A DNA stretch of 64,000 nt from Streptomyces sp. NBC_00620 (GTDB lineage Bacteria > Actinomycetota > Actinomycetes > Streptomycetales > Streptomycetaceae). Shown in pieces: positions 43,001 to 50,369 of the stretch. The notes below the pieces were generated by a model that saw only the letters and a list, made by a program, of their open reading frames with translations, was not told the DNA's origin and searched no databases. The stretch spans positions 2,046,001 to 2,110,000 of the forward strand of contig NZ_JAPENY010000001.1 of the NCBI RefSeq assembly GCF_026341825.1. Direction: 5' to 3'. How positions within the stretch are numbered: position 1 is the stretch's first letter; each line of letters opens with the position of its first letter. Both the position numbers and the translations under genes were made by a program.

Positions 43001-43266
43001 CCATGAGCCAGGTGGCCGCGACAGTCGCGTCCGGGATTCCGGCGTCGATGTCCGCGGTCGCCGCACCGGGCGTCAGCACACCGGCAGTGTCCTCGACACG
43101 CACAAGCAACCGCACGGCCGCCGTCATCCAGGCCGGAGACCTTCACCTGCACGTCCACAACGACGGCGTCATCGGCTCCCAGATCGAACTCGACAACTGG
43201 CTGACGAAGTCCGTGGACCGCCTCAGCCGACAGCGCCGCCTCCCCGCCGCCGTGGGAGGCCGCTGA
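40030..43266 (+). CDS. Phage-type tail tape-measure protein
   Basis: 1078 residues. The N-terminus (ASIRVTADTTDADRAMRDFS) is typical of actinophage tape measures. Hydrophobic segments at about 108-150 (GVLAGASLLPALGAVVPMMV) and 425-460 match the membrane-active region. Long Ala/Gly/Lys-rich helices fill the middle. The C-terminal half has the characteristic GPGTGTSDSVSAPWLSNKEF and MAAGGMTGAGG blocks followed by repeated ISSPSRV / IKSPSRVM motifs. At 1.5 angstrom per residue it would set a tail of about 160 nm. No tail tube, sheath or baseplate gene accompanies it. Confidence 0.88.
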   Translation: MSTPAGGVVGDASIRVTADTTDADRAMRDFSRDAQGRLRDVRGRFVSASAAARTMGVSINAGANRGAVALNGVAQAAQGLAGAAASAAASVGTGAGGLGGALKGVGVLAGASLLPALGAVVPMMVGVGAAAGTLKLAFSGVGDAVALAGTDAEKYREALKKMGPEQRDFTKSVVGLKKEFGPIGKEIQKATLPGFTKAVKDAAPVVEILGKSMTEMGAGFGKAAEGVGRLMKDSGFQGDLQANLKLGNQFVQEMTGSLGPFTRSLLDFGAASGPTLTSFSNGLGGLLSKGLPSMFDGLKAGIPGTAQMLDGLFSMVNDALGAIGRFAGEAGRTLGPLFGQTFQAGGSAVAGALDTLRNALILARPLIKDFGFGLKTIRDVAAIVGPTAKDAGLAIAGAFLPVGDSVNKAVGPLQKLNIWVAENKIGILEGARVFSGAMITMTGAAINAAPMIIQSFKMVSQGVLTALDGIISGAAHAFGWVPEIGGKLKSANKAFDEFKSGYISSLDTAQKKASEFAASTAPKLASGKLQLNINNWQSQIEEAKAKLKTVPPSKQAALRATITDLQAKVRRAKGDLASLPSSKTVTITTNYVRNYLVGRSQHDIVGATGGLYTGRGFKYRGKGYAGGGLVNGPGTGTSDSVSAPWLSNKEFVVNAKETAKHLPLLRSINDGTLGMAAGGMTGAGGDVGAGLASGMTGAVGVVLAAARTMAAAVETGVRQELQISSPSRVTKALANDVGKGFITGLTASRDKIKSVAKDLSADIRAAFSGRKETGLVSMVTRETNELLALAAKRDAIAKRIGEANKFAADTANASRATGSLASIVEADAYSPQYVKGQMQASLNAIKAFTSNVAKLQKKGLNKDLLRQILEMGPEAGGAFAKSLAGADKATIKQYNSLNTQISAASSKLGKSGADMLYDSGKNAGKGLLAGLKSQQKDIEKLMLSIAKGMQSAIKKSLGIKSPSRVMDAVGRMTVIGLQGGIVRTMPAVRTAMSQVAATVASGIPASMSAVAAPGVSTPAVSSTRTSNRTAAVIQAGDLHLHVHNDGVIGSQIELDNWLTKSVDRLSRQRRLPAAVGGR

Positions 43267-43302
43267 GATGGCACGCCTGTACACGTGCGGCTGCGCTCCA
43301 CA

Positions 43303-43342
43303 GGGCCGGCGCCCTGCCCCCTCCGGGCGGGGCGCCGGGCCC
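43303..43342. terminator. Bidirectional GC-rich hairpin
   Basis: The arm gggccggcgccc pairs imperfectly with gggcgccgggccc between the convergent tape-measure and lipoprotein-like genes. Confidence 0.75.
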
Positions 43343-43360
43343 GTTGCATGCACCCTCAGC

Positions 43361-43924
43361 TCAGTACCCCTGAACCGTAACGTCCGTGATCTCTACAGAC
43401 ACCTTCGTGCTCGCCGAAGCGGCACTGATCAGAGACGGCGTGTAGTTCAGGCTCGTCTCGTCCGACAGCTCAGCCGTCTCGATGACCGGCCCGGACTCAT
43501 CGCCACGAATCTCGTAGGTGATCGAGTAGACCGCGTCCGGATCGACCCCGTTCCAGGCGCCCACGTAGGACAGAGTCGGCTCGACCGTGATGTTGCAGCC
43601 CGCCGACCCGAAGCACTGCCGCTCGGTGGTGCGCAGCTCCATCGTGAAGTCGGCGGGGGTAAGGGCGGCGTACGTCTGCTCGGACTCCTCTGCAGCGGGC
43701 GCAGCAACGTCCTCGTCCGGGACGCTCGACGCGGCGGTGGTGGCCGGCTTGCTGTCGTCGTTTGTGGACTGCACGACGACGATGCCAGTGGTGATGATCG
43801 TGGCGACGATGGCGGCGGCGGCGCCGATGATGATCGCGTTGGTGTGGTTCTTCTTCGGCGCCGGCGCCTCGGGCGGGAGCGGCGGTGGGAAGTCGGGCGC
43901 GGGTGGTGGCGTGGTGTTGCTCAT
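43361..43924 (-). CDS. Membrane-anchored extracytoplasmic hypothetical protein
   Basis: 187 residues. A Pro-rich cytosolic start (TPPPAPDFPPPLPPEAPAPK) precedes one transmembrane helix (about 28-50, AIIIGAAAAIVATIITTGIVVV). A Ser/Thr/Glu-rich stalk and an outer domain of about 115 residues with two cysteines (QCFGSAGC) follow. The domain fits the pattern of many Streptomyces single-pass proteins of unknown role. It is oriented against the tape-measure operon, like an independently expressed cargo gene. Confidence 0.7.
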   Translation of the reverse strand: MSNTTPPPAPDFPPPLPPEAPAPKKNHTNAIIIGAAAAIVATIITTGIVVVQSTNDDSKPATTAASSVPDEDVAAPAAEESEQTYAALTPADFTMELRTTERQCFGSAGCNITVEPTLSYVGAWNGVDPDAVYSITYEIRGDESGPVIETAELSDETSLNYTPSLISAASASTKVSVEITDVTVQGY

Positions 43925-44047
43925 GGTCCCCCCATGACGGTGTGGTGGAGAGTCGCATCATCGTGGGGCGAGCACCGTTGTGTGGCAGGTATGGCCGTGT
44001 TGTGACCCTGCGGGGTGATGTGGGCGGTGTGGCCCCCCGAACGTGAG

Positions 44048-44256
44048 GGCCGCCCCGCCCCTGTTCGTACCGGGGGAGGCGGGGCGGCCGTGCTCTGGCC
44101 GAGGGAGGCAGAGCACCGGGTGACGCTGGCGGCGGACACGCGAACACCGCAGCGTCAGGGTTGGTCCCGCCCGCCCTCGTTGAGCCTGGGGGCCGAGGAC
44201 GGGCGAGGCCTGGTCCCGCCCGTCCCCTGGGCGCGGGGTACGGGACGGGCGGGAGT
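44048..44256. other. Cluster of GC-rich hairpins in a 333-bp gene-free gap
   Basis: Between the membrane-protein gene and the Cys-rich trio. GGCCGCCCCGCC (44048) pairs with GGCGGGGCGGCC (44078). TCCCGCCCGTCCC (44216) pairs with GGGACGGGCGGGA (44244), 2 bases from the 3' end of the Cys-rich trio. A smaller hairpin (tgctctg/cagagca) sits near 44091-44115. They look like stacked terminators; no gene is seen. Confidence 0.65.
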
Positions 44257-44257
44257 C

Positions 44258-44419
44258 TCAGTGACGCAAGGAGACTTGGTTGCTCTGGGTGGGCACCCGC
44301 CGGCACCGCTTCACATGCAGGTACACGATCGTTCCGGCGAGCGAGGGCGAGTCGACAGGGTGCTCCGTGGATGGCGGCCCCTGGCGGATCGGTTGATCGC
44401 AGCGTCCGCAGATCTTCAT
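44258..44419 (-). CDS. Small Cys-rich protein (53 aa)
   Basis: ATG 44419 is preceded by AAGGGGTGG, and overlaps the stop of the gene before it. CGRC near the N-terminus (KICGRCDQPI) and a later Cys in HVKRCRRVP suggest a zinc ribbon. The end is polar. Last gene of a three-gene leftward set. Function unknown. Confidence 0.6.
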   Translation of the reverse strand: MKICGRCDQPIRQGPPSTEHPVDSPSLAGTIVYLHVKRCRRVPTQSNQVSLRH

Positions 44420-44592
44420 CGGCCACCCCTTCGGGCCGCGCGCCCGGCCGCTGACCACTGGCGGCGCAGTGGCGCGGCCTGCGGGCACTCGCGCTCCGGG
44501 ACGGTGCGGCACGTGTAGCACCTGGCGCAGTGGCTCAGGAGCTTGTTGTACTCGGCGGGCGCGATGGGCCGTATGACGAGGGGCCGGATCAT
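44416..44592 (-). CDS. Small Cys-rich protein (58 aa)
   Basis: The frame from ATG 44592 overlaps its neighbours at both ends. HCARCYTCRTVPERECP gives four cysteines in a zinc-ribbon-like spacing, followed by a basic tail (RQWSAAGRAARRGGR). It probably binds zinc. Function unknown. Confidence 0.6.
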   Translation of the reverse strand: MIRPLVIRPIAPAEYNKLLSHCARCYTCRTVPERECPQAAPLRRQWSAAGRAARRGGR

Positions 44593-44819
44593 GTCGCATC
44601 CACCTCCGGCCGGGGCATCGGCCGGTCGGCCAGCGGGACTAGGCCGTAGGACTCGCGGCAGGGCCGACACGCGAAGTGCCTCCCGGCGGTTCCCGGCCCG
44701 GAGCTGTGCTCGATCACATCGATGAGGCGCACGCCCCGCGCGAACCCCTGATGCCACGCGCACCAGCCGTACCCAGTGGGACTGTTCGCGGTGCCCGCAG
44801 TCTGCGTAGGCTCCGGCAT
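44589..44819 (-). CDS. Small Cys/His protein (76 aa), first of Cys-rich trio
   Basis: From ATG 44819 with GGAG upstream. WCAWHQGFARG and FACRPCRESYG provide paired Cys and His residues suggesting a small zinc finger. Similar short WCxWH-type proteins are common in Streptomyces phages and elements. It is separated from the divergent WhiJ-like triad by a region with an inverted repeat. Confidence 0.6.
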   Translation of the reverse strand: MPEPTQTAGTANSPTGYGWCAWHQGFARGVRLIDVIEHSSGPGTAGRHFACRPCRESYGLVPLADRPMPRPEVDAT

Positions 44820-44929
44820 GTCGACTCCAACCAGTCGGCCAAGCCCGGGGCCGTTCACGCGGCCGCCGGGTTTCCTTGTGTCTCCCGACGCTAGGAGCGT
44901 GAACAGCGCCGCCACCAGGAATGTGCACC

Positions 44930-44994
44930 GATGTACACGCGTCTTGTTTGCGGTCTTGACCTGCCAACTCGCCCGCATGACTGTGGTGTACATC
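44930..44994. promoter_or_regulatory. Inverted repeat in the divergent promoter of the triad
   Basis: GATGTACAC at 44930-44938 and its exact complement GTGTACATC at 44986-44994, 47 bases apart, between the leftward Cys-rich trio and the rightward triad. It is a plausible looping operator for the XRE protein at 45807. Confidence 0.5.
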
Positions 44995-45023
44995 CCTGAA
45001 CACAACGAGCAGCGGAGGCGGCC

Positions 45024-45284
45024 ATGGACCTACAGTTCATCGGGATCGACCCCAATACCGGCGACGGCGAAAGCCCCACCGTGTGGGTTGACCAGCAGGC
45101 GAAGGAACTCGTGCTCCAGGGCTGGAAGCCGGGCCCGGAACTCGAAGCGGAGTGCGCACGGTTCGAGGTGCCCGGCCACGCGGTGGGCGTCCCGGACCAC
45201 GAGGCAGTGATCCGTATCCCCGCCAGGATGGTGCACATGATCAGGGAGGCGTGCGATGCCGTCGAGCGTCCCGACGTTCCCTGA
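45024..45284 (+). CDS. First gene of DUF6879/XRE triad, hypothetical
   Basis: 86 residues from ATG 45024 with GGAGG upstream. The start (LQFIGIDPNTGDGESPTVWV) and end (IRIPARMVHMIREACDAVE) match a small acidic family that often precedes DUF6879 and XRE-DUF5753 genes in Streptomyces. It overlaps the next gene by 29 bases in another frame. Possibly the small acidic partner in a three-component regulatory or toxin-antitoxin-like module; that is inference. Confidence 0.7.
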   Translation: MDLQFIGIDPNTGDGESPTVWVDQQAKELVLQGWKPGPELEAECARFEVPGHAVGVPDHEAVIRIPARMVHMIREACDAVERPDVP

Positions 45285-45783
45285 ACTCCTCGGTACGGCA
45301 GCGAGTACGGCCATCCACATGGAGATGCGTGACTCCTACGCCGTCGACTACGAGAAGGGCCCGTTCGTCGACTGGCGGGCGGGACTCCGTCACGACCCCG
45401 CGGACCGTGCGTCCTGGTGGCGGCCGTGGCTCGACCTGATCCAGGAGACGGTGGGCCGCGGCGTCGTCGTGCGCCGGGCCCGGATCGTGTCCGAACCGGT
45501 CAGCGAGTACACACGGTTCCTGTACGACGGAACGTTCACCAACGTCGCCGCGGGCGAACAAGTGCGGTGGCTGCCGCGCCGTCAGGCCTCGGACATCGCG
45601 CTGCCGGGCAACGACTTCTGGCTGTTCGACGGCCGCCTGATCCGGTGGAACCACTTCACCGGCGAGGGAGCCTCCGCCGGCGGCGAGATCAGCGAGGACC
45701 CGGCCGCGGCAAAGCTGTGCGCCGACGCCTTCGAAGCAGTGTGGGACCGCGGTGTCCCGCACGACCACTACAAGATCAGCTAG
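45256..45783 (+). CDS. DUF6879 family protein
   Basis: 175 residues from ATG 45256. The pattern AIHMEMRDSYAVDYEKGPF, RRARIVSEPVSEYTRFLYDG, RWLPRRQASDIALPGNDFWL and the C-terminal HYKIS region fits DUF6879. Members are encoded directly before XRE regulators with a DUF5753 domain, as here, but their biochemical role is unknown. The gene lies 23 bases before the XRE gene. Confidence 0.82.
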   Translation: MPSSVPTFPELLGTAASTAIHMEMRDSYAVDYEKGPFVDWRAGLRHDPADRASWWRPWLDLIQETVGRGVVVRRARIVSEPVSEYTRFLYDGTFTNVAAGEQVRWLPRRQASDIALPGNDFWLFDGRLIRWNHFTGEGASAGGEISEDPAAAKLCADAFEAVWDRGVPHDHYKIS

Positions 45784-45806
45784 CGCGAAGGTGACCAGGC
45801 CAGCTC

Positions 45807-46658
45807 ATGCCCATCTCCCCGTCCTCCTCGGCCCAGGCCGCACGCGAAGCAGTCGCCGGACGCCTGAAAGAACTCCGCGCCGACGCCGGGATCACTGGGC
45901 CTGAGCTGGCTTCGCGCTGCGGCTGGTCCCACCCGAAGACCTACCGGATCGAGGGTGCCCGCACACCGCCCTCGGCCGACGACATCCGCCGCTGGTGCGA
46001 GGCGTGCGGCGCCGGCGGGCAGGCCGACGACATCATCGCCCAGTCCCGTACCGCCGAGTCCATGTACATGGAGTGGCGGCGCAAGGTACGCACCGGCCTG
46101 AAGCAGCTGCAGAACAGCTACGTCCCGCTGTTCAAGTCGACGCAGATGTTCCGGGTCTACTCGCCCACCATGGTTCCCGGCCTGCTCCAGACCGAGGGCT
46201 ACGCGGTGGGGCTGATGTCGTCGATCATGAGGTTCCGTGACATCCCCGACGATGTGGTGGAGGCGGTGGCGGCGCGGCTGGAGCGCTCGCGCATCATCCA
46301 CGAGCCGGGGCGCCGGTTCGTGATGGTCGTCGAGGAGGCGGTGCTCTACTACCAGTTGGGCGACGAGGACGCGATGGCTGCCCAGCTCGGCCACCTGCTC
46401 ACCGCTGGCGCTCTGCCGCAGGTGTCGCTGGGCATCATCCCCAGCGCGACGCGGGAGCGCCCCATGTGGCCTCACGAGGTGTTCCACGTGTATGACGAGA
46501 GCCTCGTCTCGGTCGAGCTACTCGCGGCCCGCGTCCAGGTCACCCAGCCGTCGGAGATCGCCCTCTACGTGGAGGCATTCGAGCAGCTGCGCGGCATGGC
46601 CGTGTACGGCGCGGACGCGCGCGCTCTGATCGTGAAGGCCATCGACGCGCTGCACTGA
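45807..46658 (+). CDS. XRE regulator with DUF5753 (WhiJ-like)
   Basis: 283 residues. The HTH is at about 15-70 (LKELRADAGITGPELASRCG, SHPKTYRIEGARTPPS). The DUF5753 ligand-sensing domain spans about 95-280 (VYSPTMVPGLLQTEGYAVGL, RQ-type VAARLERSRIIHEPGRRFVM, HEVFHVYDESLVSVE). WhiJ and its many Streptomyces paralogues pair with small partners and influence development. Here the partner is DUF6879 rather than DUF397. It probably represses its own operon. Confidence 0.88.
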   Translation: MPISPSSSAQAAREAVAGRLKELRADAGITGPELASRCGWSHPKTYRIEGARTPPSADDIRRWCEACGAGGQADDIIAQSRTAESMYMEWRRKVRTGLKQLQNSYVPLFKSTQMFRVYSPTMVPGLLQTEGYAVGLMSSIMRFRDIPDDVVEAVAARLERSRIIHEPGRRFVMVVEEAVLYYQLGDEDAMAAQLGHLLTAGALPQVSLGIIPSATRERPMWPHEVFHVYDESLVSVELLAARVQVTQPSEIALYVEAFEQLRGMAVYGADARALIVKAIDALH

Positions 46659-46683
46659 CCACGTGCAGGGCTACCCTCCCGGC

Positions 46684-47160
46684 ATGACCACCGCTGCCGT
46701 GACCCTCGCCTTGATAGCCGCCGCCCTGGAGATTTGGGGCATCTGGCGGACCATCAAGGACATCCGTACGGCACGCCAGCGCCTGGCGTCGTATCTGGAT
46801 TTTCCGCGCACCGTGTACGGGTCGGCTCACGGCCTCTTTGGCGGCTTGAGGGCGACGGCCACTGGGACGGTGCACGGTCAGACGGTGGAGCAGCGCATCG
46901 AGGCTCTGGAGGCGGCACAGCTCGGTCTGCGTGACGAACTCGACCGTCGGGAAGAGGAGGCGAGGGAACGCCTCAGGAAAGAGTTCCAAGGCGCCCTGAA
47001 GGCTTCCGAGGAGACCATCGACGACCAGTTCACGAAGCTGCGGGGATACGTCGTGGGCGATGGTCAGACGTCCTGGGCCAGGGCGTACCGGGGGCCGATC
47101 GTGTTGGGTATCGGCATCGTGGTCGGCCTGGTCGGCAACATCTTCTCCACCCTTGCCTGA
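46684..47160 (+). CDS. Two-helix membrane protein with central coiled coil
   Basis: 158 residues from ATG 46684. An N-terminal hydrophobic helix (TTAAVTLALIAAALEIWGIW), a long charged coiled coil (EQRIEALEAAQLGLRDELDR, EEEARERLRKEFQGALKAS) and a C-terminal helix (GPIVLGIGIVVGLVGNIFST). The layout is shared with the protein at the right edge (63726-64000). It may be a membrane-sensing effector or exclusion protein; no family is recognised. A hairpin overlaps its stop. Confidence 0.65.
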   Translation: MTTAAVTLALIAAALEIWGIWRTIKDIRTARQRLASYLDFPRTVYGSAHGLFGGLRATATGTVHGQTVEQRIEALEAAQLGLRDELDRREEEARERLRKEFQGALKASEETIDDQFTKLRGYVVGDGQTSWARAYRGPIVLGIGIVVGLVGNIFSTLA

Positions 47161-47474
47161 TCGCAGAGATCAGGCAGGGGTGGAACCGCATAAGGGATGC
47201 GGTGTGTTGGCTGTGACCTGCAGGTTTGTGTGGGTGATGGCACTCGTATGGCACTCGGCGGGCGGGCGTGAGCAACGCGAAACGGCCCCCGTCCTCATCG
47301 AGGCGGGGGCCGTTGTCGTACGGGGAGGGAGGCCGGTCGGGGGAGGCTGAACCCTCTGTTTCCCGTTTCCTCGCCTCACCTAGACCGGCCTCCCTGCCCT
47401 CCCTGAACCCGCATATGTGCAGGTCACTCCGGGGGAGGGGGATCAGGGAGGCTTCGGGGAGAACTCCCCAGGAT
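47155..47474. other. Terminators and candidate transfer locus (clt) next to traB
   Basis: A 314-bp gap after the coiled-coil gene. Hairpins: GCCTGATC/GATCAGGC (47155-47175); AACGGCCCCCG/CGGGGGCCGTT (47281-47314); GGGAGGCCGGTC (47327) with GACCGGCCTCCC (47383). It also holds hairpin repeat copy 2 and GCAGGTCAC (47419), an inverted form of its GTGACCTGC word. Structured DNA beside a TraB gene is where Streptomyces plasmids carry clt. No gene is seen. Confidence 0.5.
47175..47227 (+). repeat. 53-bp hairpin repeat of element 2, copy 2
   Basis: Matches 32701-32753 (other strand) at 46 of 53 positions, keeping the ACCGCAT/ATGCGGT stem and GGCTGTGACCTGC. A third partial copy, atgcggttgtgacctgcgg, lies near 52694-52712. 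Confidence 0.75.
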
Positions 47475-49538
47475 CTAGGCGGGTCCCTCCTCCTCGTCGA
47501 AGTCGTCGACGTCCTCCGCGAGGCGCTCCAACACGGCGTCTTGGACGCGGTCGCGGGCCACGACCATCACCCCGTTGGACTTGTACTGCTCGGCTCCGTA
47601 CGGCTCCAGGGCGCGCTTCAGGTCCGTCGGGCCCCAGCTGCCGTATGCCTCCGGGTTCCGCGCGGCGAGCCGGTGCAGCACCTCCTGAGCGAGCACGCGC
47701 GTCTCATCGGCGAGGACCGCGGCGACGTCGGCGAGCGGGTCGGCCGGCTGGAACATCGGCTCGCCGACGACCGGGCCGCCCTCGTACAGACCCATCGCCC
47801 GCGCGACGACCGGGGTCACCTCGTCGACGCCCTTGTCGGGGTCACGCGCCACGTAGTGGGCGCGCACGACCTCGAACGGTTTGTTGCTGAACCCCACGGT
47901 CACGGCCGTGCCGACGTCCTCGCCCGGGATCAGGGTGGTGGCGGTGACGCCGGCCTTGTGGCGGCCGGAGCCGAGCAGGCCGTCGTTGGCCACGTGGTCG
48001 CCGACCGCGAACGCGACCCGGTGGGAGGTGTTGCGGGTGACGTCCCGCGGGAGGCTGTCCGCGGTCGGGGAGACCGTGACCCAGATGAGGGTGATGGCGG
48101 TCTTGCGGGCCTTCTTCATGACCTTGATGGCCAGCTCGGCGGCCTCTTTGCCGTACTCCTTGTGCATGAACAGCTCGTGGCACTCGTCGAAGACGACGAC
48201 CTTCGGCCGCATCCGCGGATCCTTCAGGGCCAGCTCACGCGTCACCTTCGTGGCGCCTTCGCCGAGTTCCTCGAGCAGCTTGCCCCGCAGGGTGACCTCG
48301 TCGCGCAGGCTGCGCAGGGCTTTGAGCGCGGCGTGGATGTCCTCGTCGTCGTCGCCCTTGACCAGTGTCTTCAGGCGCGGCTTCAGCGGGTCGTAGTCCG
48401 TGTTGTACGCCATGACGTACGCCTCGACGATGACGATCGGATCGAGGATCGCGCCAAGCAAAAGGGCGATGACCAGCGACGACTTACCCGAACCCATGAT
48501 CCCGCCGACCATGTAGTTCGCGGCCATCAGCTTCCCGATGATGGCCTCGCCGCGCTGCGAGATGGCGACCGGCACGCCCTTGAAGTAGTCGGTCGTGCCC
48601 TCCGTGAGCAGCGGCCACGGCGGGACCGGCCCGGACAGCGAGCCCTGGTCGGCCACCCACAGGTCCAGGGTGCCGGGCTGCTTCGGGGGCTCGGTCGGCC
48701 ACACCTCGACCGGCTTGCGGAGCAGGTTGTGCGCGAGGACGCTCTTCTTTCCGCAGATCATTTCCACGGTGACGCCCATGGGCAGTTGCAACTGCGTGTG
48801 CCAGCCGTTCCCCGAGCGGGTGGTCGGCTGCTCCCAGCGCGGTTGCCACCCGTCCTTGATGGCCTTGTTGAGCGGGGCGATACCGAGGTTGCCGAGCGCC
48901 CGCAGGATGGCGCCCTCGTCGGGCACGACGTCCCGCTCGTCACCGCCGACCGGGAGTGCCCACGACGGGGCGGTCTGGCGGTGCCGGCCAACAGCCCACA
49001 CTCCGGTGAGGGCGAGCCAGGGCAGCGAGTACAGCAGCGGCTCCCACAGCACGCCCGCGATGAGTGCGACCCATCCGACCAGCTCAATCACCGTGGCGAG
49101 CGGGGTGAGGACGTCTCGGACGTCGTGGTTGTACCAGGCCAGCATGATGCCGAGGACGAGCAGGACGCTGCCCGTGGCGAGGACTGCGGAGGCGATTGCT
49201 TTCGGGGCGTTGAGGAGCATCTGCAAGAGGTCCATGCGCCGCTTGTGGCGGGCGAACCGGTAGGCGTAGGCGCGCTGTTCCCACTGGCGGACGAGTTCCT
49301 CGTTCCCGGCGATCTCCGCGGCGCGCATCATGCGGGAGTGCATCGCGGTCGTGCGGGCTTCCCATGCCCGTCGGGTGAGGACGCGGGTACCCCCGAGTAC
49401 GTAGGCGCCGTGGCGTACCAGGAGCCGGTACGTGGTGTGCTCGCGGGCCTCGACAACGACCCGGCGCAGGGCGTCGATACGGACGCGGCGGCGCGACCGT
49501 ACCGCAGTCTCGGCAGGGCTCTTGACGGTGTCGGTCAT
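47475..49538 (-). CDS. FtsK/SpoIIIE-type DNA translocase (TraB-like)
   Basis: 687 residues from ATG 49538 (MTDTVKSPAE). Residues about 100-180 hold two or three transmembrane helices (AIASAVLATGSVLLVLGIML, VIELVGWVALIAGVL). The RecA-like motor has Walker A VGGIMGSGKSSL and Walker B KVVVFDECHEL. The C-terminus forms a winged-helix region (YGSWGPTDLKRALEPYGAEQY) that in TraB reads the clt sequence. TraB hexamers move double-stranded DNA between mycelial cells in Streptomyces conjugation. It is the last gene of the leftward tra operon. Confidence 0.9.
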   Translation of the reverse strand: MTDTVKSPAETAVRSRRRVRIDALRRVVVEAREHTTYRLLVRHGAYVLGGTRVLTRRAWEARTTAMHSRMMRAAEIAGNEELVRQWEQRAYAYRFARHKRRMDLLQMLLNAPKAIASAVLATGSVLLVLGIMLAWYNHDVRDVLTPLATVIELVGWVALIAGVLWEPLLYSLPWLALTGVWAVGRHRQTAPSWALPVGGDERDVVPDEGAILRALGNLGIAPLNKAIKDGWQPRWEQPTTRSGNGWHTQLQLPMGVTVEMICGKKSVLAHNLLRKPVEVWPTEPPKQPGTLDLWVADQGSLSGPVPPWPLLTEGTTDYFKGVPVAISQRGEAIIGKLMAANYMVGGIMGSGKSSLVIALLLGAILDPIVIVEAYVMAYNTDYDPLKPRLKTLVKGDDDEDIHAALKALRSLRDEVTLRGKLLEELGEGATKVTRELALKDPRMRPKVVVFDECHELFMHKEYGKEAAELAIKVMKKARKTAITLIWVTVSPTADSLPRDVTRNTSHRVAFAVGDHVANDGLLGSGRHKAGVTATTLIPGEDVGTAVTVGFSNKPFEVVRAHYVARDPDKGVDEVTPVVARAMGLYEGGPVVGEPMFQPADPLADVAAVLADETRVLAQEVLHRLAARNPEAYGSWGPTDLKRALEPYGAEQYKSNGVMVVARDRVQDAVLERLAEDVDDFDEEEGPA

Positions 49539-49540
49539 GG

Positions 49541-49855
49541 TCAGCGGCCCCTCTGGTAGTCGCGCCACATCGAGCGCAGGACGAGCAGGCAGATGACGAG
49601 GGCGACGACGCCGATGGCCAGCACGACGAGCGCGATCGACAGGCCGATCAGGATGGCCACGATCACAAAGCCGACGATGACCAGGGCGACCAGGGCGAAG
49701 CAGCCAGCCCCCAGGTACGCGCCCCACGGGTACGCCTTCAGCGGCTGCAACGGCGCCTGAGCAACCTGGGCCGGCGCGTAGGTGGCGGGCGCCGCGTACA
49801 TCGGGTTGCCCGCGAGGTCGTAGCCGATCTGCTGTCTCTGTACGGGCTCGGTCAC
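49541..49855 (-). CDS. SpdB-like spread membrane protein
   Basis: 104 residues from GTG 49855. A polar Gln/Pro/Ala-rich N-terminus (DLAGNPMYAAPATYAPAQVA) is followed by two packed hydrophobic segments (YLGAGCFALVALVIVGFVIV, ALVVLAIGVVALVICLLVL) and a basic end. Spd proteins help the transferred plasmid spread across septa in the recipient mycelium. Its placement directly before traB supports the call. Confidence 0.78.
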   Translation of the reverse strand: MTEPVQRQQIGYDLAGNPMYAAPATYAPAQVAQAPLQPLKAYPWGAYLGAGCFALVALVIVGFVIVAILIGLSIALVVLAIGVVALVICLLVLRSMWRDYQRGR

Positions 49856-50010
49856 GGCGCCCACCTCCGCACGCTCCGGGCCACGGACGGCCGGACCGCG
49901 AAGCCCACACCGAATGCGACGACGAGGGAGTTCGCGGCCAGCGCCAGGACGACCGACGGGCAGAGCACCAGGAGCAGACCGAGGAGCGCGCCGAGCAGAA
50001 TCCACCTCAT
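49852..50010 (-). CDS. 52-residue membrane peptide of the tra operon
   Basis: Reads from ATG 50010 to TGA 49852 with 4-base overlaps at both ends. One strongly hydrophobic segment (ILLGALLGLLLVLCPSVVLA, then NSLVVAFGVGFAV) and a basic tail (RPSVARSVRRWAP). Size and position match the minute Spd-type proteins of pSAM2-like elements. No other motif. Confidence 0.65.
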   Translation of the reverse strand: MRWILLGALLGLLLVLCPSVVLALAANSLVVAFGVGFAVRPSVARSVRRWAP

Positions 50011-50369
50011 GAGCGGGCCTCCTGCTGCTCCGCGCGCGCGTCCATGCGGGCCTGCCAGTGCTGCCGGATGGGCTGCGCAGCCTGGTGGATGGCGAACCGT
50101 GCGACGTCCTCCGGCTTGCCGCGGAATGCGGTCGTGAGGACGTTCAGGTCCTGCCGCAGTTGCTTGCTCTCGGGGAGCACAAGACCGGGCGCAGGAGGCG
50201 CCACATCCGGGGGCGTCTCAGGCTCGACGGCGGGGGGCGGGTTGTGGAGGTCCCTGCGCACGGTTTCCTTGGAAACTCCCAGCTCGGAGGCGATCTCGGG
50301 CACGCTCATGCGGCGCTCGGCGAGGTGCGCGACGAGGATGCGGCGGGTGCCAACGGACATGCCGCTCAT
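50007..50369 (-). CDS. HTH protein of the tra operon
   Basis: 120 residues from ATG 50369 (GGAGGTGG upstream). A helix-turn-helix at about 8-45 (AERRMSVPEIASELGVSKET) is followed by a Pro-rich linker and a C-terminal helix region (LNVLTTAFRGKPEDVARFAI). It may autoregulate the operon. It overlaps both neighbours by 4 bases. Confidence 0.7.
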   Translation of the reverse strand: MSGMSVGTRRILVAHLAERRMSVPEIASELGVSKETVRRDLHNPPPAVEPETPPDVAPPAPGLVLPESKQLRQDLNVLTTAFRGKPEDVARFAIHQAAQPIRQHWQARMDARAEQQEARS

